Source: an uncultured Faecalibacterium sp.
GTDB lineage: Bacteria > Bacillota > Clostridia > Oscillospirales > Ruminococcaceae
Direction: 5' to 3'
DNA length: 28,669 nt
NCBI GenBank assembly: GCA_934540955.1
Contig: CAKTCY010000023.1
Location: forward strand, 1 to 28,669
Position 1 is the first letter of the stretch. The number at the start of each line of letters is the position of its first letter. The translations under genes were made by a program, and so were the position numbers. The notes beneath the pieces are model-generated. The model was not told the origin of the DNA, made no database searches, and saw only the letters and a program-made list of their open reading frames with translations. This document shows positions 22,607-28,669 of the stretch, in pieces.

Positions 22607-23806
22607 ATGGCGTTGATCGTACAGAAATTCGGCGGTTCCTCCGTAAAGGACCGTGACCGTATCTTCAACGTTGCGCGGATCGTGGCCAACACCCACAACG
22701 CGGGCAATGACGTAGTGGTGGTGGTCTCCGCACAGGGTGACACCACCGATGACCTGATCGCCAAGGCAGGGGAGATCACCCATAACCCCTCGGCGCGTGA
22801 GATGGATATGCTGCTGGCCTCCGGCGAGCAGATCAGCATCGCACTGCTGGCCATGGCGCTGAACGAGCTGGGCTGCCATGCCATCAGCCTGACCGGCTGG
22901 CAGGCGGGCTTCCGCACCGACCGTGCCTACACCAAGGCGCGCATCACCCGGCTGGAGACCGAGCGGATCTCCTCCGAGCTGGAGCGCAACCGTGTGGTGG
23001 TGGTGGCAGGCTTCCAGGGCCTGAACAAGCTGGACGATATCACTACCTTGGGACGCGGCGGCTCCGACACCAGTGCTGTGGCCATCGCCGCTGCCCTGCA
23101 CGCTGACCGCTGCCAGATCTACACGGATGTGGAGGGCGTTTATACTGCCGACCCGCGCAAGGTGAGCAACACCCGCAAGCTGGAGGAGATCACCTTTGAC
23201 GAGATGCTGGAGCTGGCATCTCTGGGCGCACAGGTGCTGAACAACCGCAGCGTGGAGCTGGCCAAAAAGTACAATGTGGAGCTGGAGGTGCTCTCCAGCC
23301 TGAACCCCATCCCGGGTACGGTGGTTAAGGAGGTTACAAAGGACATGGAAGGTATGCTGATCAAGGGTGTTGCCAAGGACACCGATGTTGCTGTTATCAC
23401 GATTCTCAACGTTCCCGATGAGCCGGGCATGAGCTTTAAGATCTTCGGCCTGCTGGCACAGAAGAACATCAACGTGGACATCATTCTGCAGTCCACCGGC
23501 CGCGACGGCAAGAAGGATATCAGCTTTACCTGTGCTGAGGGCGAAGCCGAGCTGGCCATGCGTGTGCTGAAGGACAGCGCACACTTCAGCGATGTCAGCG
23601 TGGACACCACCTGCGCCAAGGTCTCCATCGTGGGTGCCGGTATGCAGAGCCACAGCGGCGTTGCCTCCAAGATGTTCGAGGCACTGTCCAACAACAATAT
23701 CAACATCAAGATGATCTCCACCAGCGAGATCAAGATCTCCTGCATCATCGACCGTGCAGACGCCGACAAGGCTGTCAGCGCCATCCACGATATGCTGTTT
23801 GACTGA
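22607..23806 (+). CDS. lysC: aspartate kinase
   Basis: A 399-aa enzyme for the first step of the aspartate pathway. It starts with ALIVQKFGGSSVKD (catalytic Lys), has TLGRGGSDTSAVAIA around 145-160 and YTADPRKV, followed by two ACT domains (about 265-399; the first begins AVITILNVPDEPGMS) that bind feedback inhibitors such as lysine or threonine. Size fits the single-chain alpha form; an internal start for a beta subunit near the ACT part is possible as in Bacillus but was not traced. GAGGAGAG lies nine bases before the ATG. The 83-base gap after thrB holds a CCCCGC-AAGC-GCGGGG hairpin just before this site. A strong terminator follows, closing the operon. Confidence 0.97.
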   Translation: MALIVQKFGGSSVKDRDRIFNVARIVANTHNAGNDVVVVVSAQGDTTDDLIAKAGEITHNPSAREMDMLLASGEQISIALLAMALNELGCHAISLTGWQAGFRTDRAYTKARITRLETERISSELERNRVVVVAGFQGLNKLDDITTLGRGGSDTSAVAIAAALHADRCQIYTDVEGVYTADPRKVSNTRKLEEITFDEMLELASLGAQVLNNRSVELAKKYNVELEVLSSLNPIPGTVVKEVTKDMEGMLIKGVAKDTDVAVITILNVPDEPGMSFKIFGLLAQKNINVDIILQSTGRDGKKDISFTCAEGEAELAMRVLKDSAHFSDVSVDTTCAKVSIVGAGMQSHSGVASKMFEALSNNNINIKMISTSEIKISCIIDRADADKAVSAIHDMLFD

Positions 23807-23828
23807 TCTGCGTAAAATTTTTGGTTAT

Positions 23829-23873
23829 GGCCTGTCTGCTCCCTGCCGGGGGCGGGCGGGTCATAATTTTTTT
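23829..23873 (+). terminator. terminator of the threonine operon
   Basis: 15-bp stem with several G-U pairs (23829-23843 with 23848-23862, loop TGCC) followed by ATAA and TTTTTTT. A strong intrinsic terminator by plan. Confidence 0.8.
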
Positions 23874-23886
23874 ACACACGGCGGCG

Positions 23887-23915
23887 TTTACACAAATTGC
23901 AAAGGGGTGTATAAT
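23887..23915 (+). promoter_or_regulatory. promoter of the vanY-M16-lgt unit
   Basis: -35 TTTACA (23887-23892), 17-base spacer, -10 TATAAT (23910-23915). Close to consensus; expected start near 23922. Confidence 0.75.
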
Positions 23916-23975
23916 ATAGTTTGAATCTGTGCGGCGCACCGGCGCTGCAACAACGCCGAAAAGGAGCCCCGCCGC

Positions 23976-24797
23976 ATGAGTGAACCCACCCGTACCTCCA
24001 GAGCGCCTGCCGATAAGCGCCTGACCTATCAACAATGGAAGCGCCGCAAAATGCTGCGGCTGGCACGCAACTGGGTGCTGTTTCTGGCCGGCTGCGCTGC
24101 GGTGGTGGCGCTGCTGACCGGTGGCATCCTGTGGCTGCTGCCCAAGGTGCACGGCCTGCTGGCCGGGCCAAAGGTATTTGCAGCCAGTGTGTATGACGGC
24201 ACAGACTATGTGTTCAACGCCGCAGACGCGCGGCTTACGCTGGTGAATGCCAACCTGCCCTATACCGCCGAGCCTGCCCCGCTGCTGGACACCGCCGACG
24301 AGGCCACCGGCCAGCAGCTGGAGGCCGAAGCCGCCATGCAGTACCGCAGCATGGCAGCCGCCGCGCAGGCGGATGGCATCAGCCTGACCCTTGTGGCCGG
24401 TTATCAGGACGCCGACACCCGGCAGGCCGCCTACGAGGCCCGGGTGCAGATCTACCGCGATAAGCGCAAGAGCGAGGAGGAGGCCGCCCGTCTGGCGGCT
24501 ACCATCCAGCCCGCCGCCAACGCCAACGAGCACGGTACCGGCTACGCGGCAGATATCCTCAGCGCGGACGACCCGCAGCAGGACACCAGCTTTGCCGAGA
24601 CCCGCGCCTACGAGTGGCTTACGGCCTACGCGGCGGAATACGGCTTTATTCTGCGCTACCCGCAGGACCGGCAGGCCGCCACCGGCATCGTGTTCGAGCC
24701 GTGGCACTGGCGCTATGTGGGGGTGGAAAACGCCCTTGCCATCCGTGCCAGCGGCCTGAGCTTGGAAGAGTTCATCGCCCTGCAGCGGGCAGACTGA
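23976..24797 (+). CDS. D-alanyl-D-alanine carboxypeptidase, VanY/M15B family
   Basis: A 273-aa membrane-anchored zinc peptidase acting on peptidoglycan stem peptides outside the cell. It has a basic cytoplasmic N-terminus, one membrane span (about 33-55), then the M15B domain (about 110-270). Zinc ligands and catalytic residues are visible: His186 and Asp193 in NEHGTGYAADI, Glu241 and His244 in EPWHWRYVG. The usual SGYRS motif is AGYQD here, a change near the substrate-binding Arg, so specificity may differ. AAAGGAG lies nine bases before the ATG. It is the first gene of a unit running through ymfF/ymfH to lgt, with a strong promoter upstream. Confidence 0.9.
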   Translation: MSEPTRTSRAPADKRLTYQQWKRRKMLRLARNWVLFLAGCAAVVALLTGGILWLLPKVHGLLAGPKVFAASVYDGTDYVFNAADARLTLVNANLPYTAEPAPLLDTADEATGQQLEAEAAMQYRSMAAAAQADGISLTLVAGYQDADTRQAAYEARVQIYRDKRKSEEEAARLAATIQPAANANEHGTGYAADILSADDPQQDTSFAETRAYEWLTAYAAEYGFILRYPQDRQAATGIVFEPWHWRYVGVENALAIRASGLSLEEFIALQRAD

Positions 24798-24840
24798 ATC
24801 AAATGCTCTGTGCTGCGGCGCAGAGAGAAGGGAATTACCA

Positions 24841-26142
24841 TTGGAACGTACTCTCATTGCACCGGGCGTGCAGCTTTCCTGCGACCCGGCTTCTAAATTC
24901 AACCGCTGCCGCATCAGCATCCACTTTGCTTTCCCGGCAGAGCGTAAAACGGCCACTGCCCATGCGCTTTTGCCGCTGGTGATGGAGCGCGGCTATGCGG
25001 ACTGCCCGGATATGACCCGCCTGACCAAAAAGCTGGCAAAGCTTTACGGTGCAGACCTGACCGTAGATGCCCGCCCCATGGGCTGCAACCACAACCTCTG
25101 CGTCAGCGTGACCGGCATCAAGGATGCCTTTGCGCTGGAGGGCGAGGCGCTGACCGCCGAGTACACGAAGATCGCACTGGGTGCGGCCTTTCATCCCTAT
25201 CTTGTGGACGGCTGCTTTGACCCGCAGGCCGTCAGCATTGAAAAGCAAATGCTGAAAAAAGGCCTTGAGGACGAGATCAACGATAAGCGCATCTACTGCC
25301 TGCATCAGGCCAACCGGGAGTTCTTTGGCGACAGCCCGGCGGGTGTGCGGCAGGAGGGCTATCTGGACGAGGTGGACGGCCTTACTCCGGCCATGCTGAC
25401 CGATGCCTACCGGCAGATGCTGCGCACCGCCAACATTGAGCTGCTGGTGCTGGGCTGCGATGCCGCCCAGACTGCCGCCATCCGGGACGCTTTGCTGGCA
25501 GAGCTTGCCTGCATCGACCGCGCCCCGCTGCCGCTGGTGGAAAACATGGCCATGCCTGCCATTGCACCGGTGCATAAGACTGAAAACTACGATATGGTAC
25601 AGGCAAAGCTGTGTATGCTGTTCACGTTGGGGCAGCCCATGCAGCCGCAGCAGCTGGCAGCCGTGCGCCTTGCCATGGCGCTGTACGGCGGCAGTGTGAC
25701 CAGCCGCCTGTTCCTCAATGTGCGGGAGCGGGACCATCTGTGCTACTACTGCTCCTCCTCCTTCCAGAGCTTTACTGGCAGCATGGCGGTGAACAGCGGT
25801 GTGGAGCACGCCGATGCCGCCCGCGCAGAGCAGGCGATTCTGAAGGAGCTTGCAGACCTGTGCACCGGCCCCATTACCGACGAGGAATTTGAGGACTGCC
25901 GCCGGGGCTTGCTCAGCGGCATGAACGGGGTAGAGGACAGCCTTGGCGGCATCGAGAGCTGGTACTACATCGAGGTGCTGCGCGCCGGTGCCAACAGCGC
26001 TGCGCCCATCCAGAGCCCGGAGCAGGCGCGGAATGCCCTGCGCGCCGTGACCAAGGACGAGGTGCGGGACATCCTGCGCCGCCTGACCCTCTCGGTCAGC
26101 TATCTGCTTACAAAGGAGGATGCTGCCCATGCCGCAGAATAA
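24841..26142 (+). CDS. M16 peptidase family protein, non-catalytic (YmfF-like)
   Basis: A 433-aa M16 fold protein without the HxxEH zinc motif: at the equivalent place it has LLPLVMERGYADCPD. It also keeps the second-half features of the family (VRERDHLCYYCSSSF, typical of the R/Y pair that contacts substrate). In Bacillus ymfF and ymfH lie together, and in M16B enzymes an inactive partner pairs with an active one, so this is probably the partner of the next gene. It starts with TTG at 24841, with AAGGGA seven bases upstream. Its 3' end overlaps the next gene by 14 bases. Confidence 0.9.
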   Translation: MERTLIAPGVQLSCDPASKFNRCRISIHFAFPAERKTATAHALLPLVMERGYADCPDMTRLTKKLAKLYGADLTVDARPMGCNHNLCVSVTGIKDAFALEGEALTAEYTKIALGAAFHPYLVDGCFDPQAVSIEKQMLKKGLEDEINDKRIYCLHQANREFFGDSPAGVRQEGYLDEVDGLTPAMLTDAYRQMLRTANIELLVLGCDAAQTAAIRDALLAELACIDRAPLPLVENMAMPAIAPVHKTENYDMVQAKLCMLFTLGQPMQPQQLAAVRLAMALYGGSVTSRLFLNVRERDHLCYYCSSSFQSFTGSMAVNSGVEHADAARAEQAILKELADLCTGPITDEEFEDCRRGLLSGMNGVEDSLGGIESWYYIEVLRAGANSAAPIQSPEQARNALRAVTKDEVRDILRRLTLSVSYLLTKEDAAHAAE

Positions 26143-27442
26143 CCAGACCCTGCTGGAAAAGACCGTGGCCGACCAGTGGCAGACCCTGCCCTCCGGCCTG
26201 ACGGTGCTGGTGCGCCCCATGCCGGGCTATTCCAGCACCCATGTGATCTATGCCACAAAGTTCGGCTCCATCGACCGGGATTTCTGCCTGAACGGTCAAA
26301 CCGTGCATCTGCCGGCGGGCGTGGCACATTTTCTGGAGCACAAAATGTTCGAGGACGAGGACGGCGACGCCTTTGCCAAGTACGCAAAGACCGGCGCCAA
26401 CGCCAACGCCTTTACCAGCTTCGACCGCACCTGCTACCTGTTCACCGCCACCCAGCAGCTGGACGAAAGTCTGGACGTGCTGCTGGGCATGGTAGGTCAC
26501 CCCTACTTTACCGAGCAGACCATCGCCAAGGAGCAGGGCATCATCGGGCAGGAGATCAAAATGTACGATGACAGCCCGGATTGGCGGCTCATCACCGGCC
26601 TGTTCGAGTGCCTGTACCACAGCCACCCCATCCGCAGCGACATCGCGGGCACGGTGGAAAGCATTGCCGAGATCACGCCCGCCATGCTGTACGACAGCTG
26701 CAAGGCCTTTTATGCCCCGGGCAATATGGTGCTGGCTGCGGCTGGCAACACCACCATGGAGCAGATCTTGGCTGCCTGTGAGCGGCACGGCCTGATGGAG
26801 CCCCGCCCGGCAGAAAAGGTGCAGCGGCTGTGGGCTTCGGAGCCTATGACCCTTGCCGCCACGGAAAAAACGCTGACCATGCCGGTCTCCAAGCCCTGCT
26901 TCGGCGTGGGCTTTAAGGAAGAGCCGCTGCCTGCGGGCGACCTGCGCACCGAGGCGCTGTACGACCTTGTGCTCAGCTGCATCGTGGGCGGGATGTCGCC
27001 CCTGTACCGCCGCCTGTACGACGAGGGTCTTGTGAACCCCGGCTTTGGCGGCGAGGTGCTGCGGGTGGACGGCTGCTGCTGCATCCTGTTCACCGGCGAG
27101 AGCGATGTGCCGGACACCGTGCGCCAGCTGCTGCTGGACGAGATCGCCCGGGTGCGCGCCGCCGGTGTGGACAGGGAAGTGTTTACCCTGTGCAAGAACG
27201 AAAAATACGGCCAGCTGATCGAAAATCTGGAAAACGTGGAGGACTCCGCCAGCCAGATGGCAGACTTTGCCCTCAGCGGCCAGACGGTGGCGCAGCAGAT
27301 CTCCATGCTGGCAGGGCTGACCGCAGAGGATGCGGACGCTGCCCTGCAGCACATCCTGTGCACCGACCGCATGGCCACCATGTACATCCAGCCAGATGGC
27401 ACGGCGCAGGCAGCGGAAGAGGACGAGGAGGAAGAAGAATGA
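26129..27442 (+). CDS. M16 zinc peptidase, catalytic (YmfH-like)
   Basis: A 437-aa peptidase with the inverted zinc motif HFLEH (67-71) and the downstream ligand Glu142 in IIGQEIKMYDD. The family cleaves short peptides in a closed chamber formed with a second subunit, here most likely the preceding gene product. Both lack signal peptides, so they act in the cytoplasm. The start at 26129 (MPQNNQ) is preferred to the ATG at 26120 since AAAGGAGG is nine bases upstream of it and overlaps the earlier ATG. The C-terminus is acidic (EEDEEEEE). The stop overlaps the lgt start as ATGA. Confidence 0.93.
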   Translation: MPQNNQTLLEKTVADQWQTLPSGLTVLVRPMPGYSSTHVIYATKFGSIDRDFCLNGQTVHLPAGVAHFLEHKMFEDEDGDAFAKYAKTGANANAFTSFDRTCYLFTATQQLDESLDVLLGMVGHPYFTEQTIAKEQGIIGQEIKMYDDSPDWRLITGLFECLYHSHPIRSDIAGTVESIAEITPAMLYDSCKAFYAPGNMVLAAAGNTTMEQILAACERHGLMEPRPAEKVQRLWASEPMTLAATEKTLTMPVSKPCFGVGFKEEPLPAGDLRTEALYDLVLSCIVGGMSPLYRRLYDEGLVNPGFGGEVLRVDGCCCILFTGESDVPDTVRQLLLDEIARVRAAGVDREVFTLCKNEKYGQLIENLENVEDSASQMADFALSGQTVAQQISMLAGLTAEDADAALQHILCTDRMATMYIQPDGTAQAAEEDEEEEE

Positions 27443-28488
27443 ACTATCTGACAAATCTGGTGCAGTTCCCGGGTCTGGGGCTGAGCTTTCAGCTGAACCG
27501 CGTGGCCTTTACCATCGGCGGGGTCAGCATCTACTGGTACGGCGTGTGCATCGCGGTGGGTCTGTGTCTGGCGCTGGTCTTTGCCTTCCGGCACAGTCTG
27601 GAATTCGGCGTAGACCCGGACAGCATGGTGGATGTCATTCTCATCGGTGTGGTGCTGGGCATCATCAGCGCCCGCGCCTACTATGTGGCCATGGCACCTT
27701 TTAAATACGAGAGCATCTGGGAGATGATCGCCATCCGCGATGGCGGCCTTGCCATCTACGGCGGCATCATCGGCGGCTTTTTGTTCGGTGGTCTGGCCTG
27801 CAAGTGGCGGGGCGTGCCGGTGCTGCCCATGTTCGACCTGACTGCCATGGGCTTTCTCATCGGGCAGGGCTGCGGCCGCTGGGGCAACTTTTTCAATCAG
27901 GAGGCCTTTGGCTGCAACACCACCCTGCCGTGGGGAATGTACAGCGAGACCACCCGTGCTTACCTGATGAGCAGCACGGTCACGGTACCCAAGGGCGTGG
28001 TCATCGACCCCAACCTGCCGGTGCACCCCACCTTTTTGTACGAGAGCATCTGGTGCTTTGTGGGCTTCTTCCTGCTGTTCCGCTACATCAAAAAGCGCAA
28101 GTTCAACGGCGACATCACCCTGCGGTATCTGGTCTGGTACGGCGCAGGCCGTTTCTGGATCGAGGGTCTGCGCACCGACAGCCTGATGCTGGTGCCCTCC
28201 ATCGGGCTGCGGGCATCCCAGCTGGTGGCAGGCATCGCCGTGGTGGCTGGCATTGCGGCAGAGGTGTATTTCACCCGTAAGTGCAAGGACAAGCCCCTGT
28301 TTGTGCCGCTGGCGCTGAACGCCGAGAACAAGGCGGCTCAAAAGAAGCTGGACGGCCCTATCTCCTTTGCAGGTAAGGATACCCAACTGCTGGCCTCCAG
28401 CCCGCGCAAGCTGTTTTTGGAAAAGACCGAGGCCTATAATGCGCAGGTAAAGGCCGCCATAGAGCAGGCCGGGCAGAAAAAAGCGTAA
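27439..28488 (+). CDS. lgt: prolipoprotein diacylglyceryl transferase
   Basis: A 349-aa polytopic membrane enzyme that transfers diacylglycerol from phosphatidylglycerol to the lipobox Cys of prolipoproteins, such as the flavoenzyme encoded at 4069-6096. The signature GRWGNFFNQEAFG is at 146-158 and HPTFLYES follows in the second half. The E. coli HGG motif appears as IYGG (107-109), a variant I believe is common in Firmicutes. The protein has about 60 extra, Lys/Ala-rich cytoplasmic residues at the C-terminus. It starts at 27439, overlapping the previous stop by four bases, with GAGGAGGAAGA upstream; the open frame extends back to 27190 but this is an overlap with the peptidase gene. Translational coupling is likely. 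Confidence 0.95.
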   Translation: MNYLTNLVQFPGLGLSFQLNRVAFTIGGVSIYWYGVCIAVGLCLALVFAFRHSLEFGVDPDSMVDVILIGVVLGIISARAYYVAMAPFKYESIWEMIAIRDGGLAIYGGIIGGFLFGGLACKWRGVPVLPMFDLTAMGFLIGQGCGRWGNFFNQEAFGCNTTLPWGMYSETTRAYLMSSTVTVPKGVVIDPNLPVHPTFLYESIWCFVGFFLLFRYIKKRKFNGDITLRYLVWYGAGRFWIEGLRTDSLMLVPSIGLRASQLVAGIAVVAGIAAEVYFTRKCKDKPLFVPLALNAENKAAQKKLDGPISFAGKDTQLLASSPRKLFLEKTEAYNAQVKAAIEQAGQKKA

Positions 28489-28516
28489 AAATCTGCGCAA
28501 AAGGGGAATTTTCCTC

Positions 28517-28545
28517 TTGCAATCCGGTTCGGTTTTTGCTATAAT
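28517..28545 (+). promoter_or_regulatory. promoter of the rplU operon
   Basis: -35 TTGCAA (28517-28522), 17-base spacer, -10 TATAAT (28540-28545) with TGC before it. Close to consensus, as expected for a ribosomal protein operon. No strong terminator separates it from lgt. Confidence 0.8.
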
Positions 28546-28551
28546 ATTCTA

Positions 28552-28635
28552 GCCGCATGGTGTGGGCGCCTGAAATGGCCCGCTGTAAGGGTCTGCCTTT
28601 ACGACCAGCGAGTACAACGAAAAGGAATGAACAAA
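28552..28635 (+). promoter_or_regulatory. L21 leader (autoregulatory 5' RNA)
   Basis: An 84-base leader between the promoter and rplU. It has a GGGC/GCCC pairing (about 28564-28580) and a larger hairpin CGCTG (28581-28585) / CAGCG (28606-28610) with inner TAAGG/CCTTTA, and then GAGTACAAC before the ribosome binding site AAAGGAATG. Position and sequence resemble the Firmicutes L21 leader, which is thought to let L21 or a partner control its own synthesis. Confidence 0.6.
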
Positions 28636-28669
28636 ATGTACGCAATCATTGTTACCGGCGGTAAGCAGT
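28636..28669 (+). CDS. rplU: ribosomal protein L21, N-terminal fragment
   Basis: Only the first 11 codons are in the window: MYAIIVTGGKQ, the well-known L21 N-terminus. AAAGGAATG lies upstream. The gene continues past the right edge; ysxB and rpmA are expected to follow in Firmicutes. Confidence 0.9.
   Translation, partial: MYAIIVTGGKQ

Noticed and set aside
22465..22656. 63-aa Arg-rich frame across the thrB-lysC gap
   Set aside because: It overlaps the ends of both genes in another frame with no ribosome binding site; it could only matter as a leader peptide, for which there is no Thr/Lys codon run.
1..28669. CRISPR array, tRNA, rRNA, transposase or phage genes
   Set aside because: I saw no regularly spaced repeats, cloverleaf sequences, or protein motifs of these kinds on either strand.

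Overview
The window is a compact, GC-rich chromosomal segment with Shine-Dalgarno starts, many TGn-extended -10 promoters, ATG/GTG/TTG starts, a BofC-like protein, a sortase, a class A PBP and Firmicutes-type neighbours such as the YmfF/YmfH M16 pair and an L21 leader before rplU. It fits a high-GC Oscillospiraceae/Ruminococcaceae bacterium; Faecalibacterium or a close relative is my best guess from gene content and from the two-hairpin repeats, but no 16S or other decisive marker is present. I see no phage, insertion sequence, tRNA, rRNA or CRISPR array.

Left part (1-4010), minus strand: an unrecognised 252-aa protein with its own promoter, then a moxR-like AAA+ ATPase and a VWA-domain protein that overlap by one base and share a promoter. 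Region 4069-7193: a lipoprotein flavoenzyme (covalent-FMN domain plus FAD fumarate-reductase-like domain) diverging from a LysR regulator; their two promoters share almost the same -35 bases. Region 7205-7379: a facing pair of two-hairpin repeats and a bidirectional terminator. Region 7406-12048: a marR - ABC - ABC efflux operon on the minus strand, with a perfect palindromic operator upstream and with one canonical and one degenerate ATPase site expected in the heterodimer.

Middle part (12201-16911): two Na+/phosphate cotransporter family proteins (one short, one with a PhoU-type C-terminal domain) around a sortase, a 410-base interval with two tandem modules that share flanks but have different hairpin stems, and a 38-aa small protein. 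A BofC-C-like membrane-anchored protein follows on the minus strand, converging on the second transporter through a shared terminator.

Right part (17046-28669), plus strand: a class A penicillin-binding protein whose best ribosome binding site points at an ATC codon; an ACT-domain protein, homoserine dehydrogenase, homoserine kinase and aspartate kinase (threonine branch of the aspartate pathway), ended by a strong terminator; then a VanY-like carboxypeptidase, an inactive/active M16 peptidase pair and lgt as a tightly packed transcription unit; and finally a promoter, an L21-type leader and the first 11 codons of rplU. Most of the window is cell envelope, transport and amino-acid housekeeping. 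The least explained parts are the tandem variable-stem modules, the moxR/VWA pair with the unknown gene after it, and the putative ATC start.
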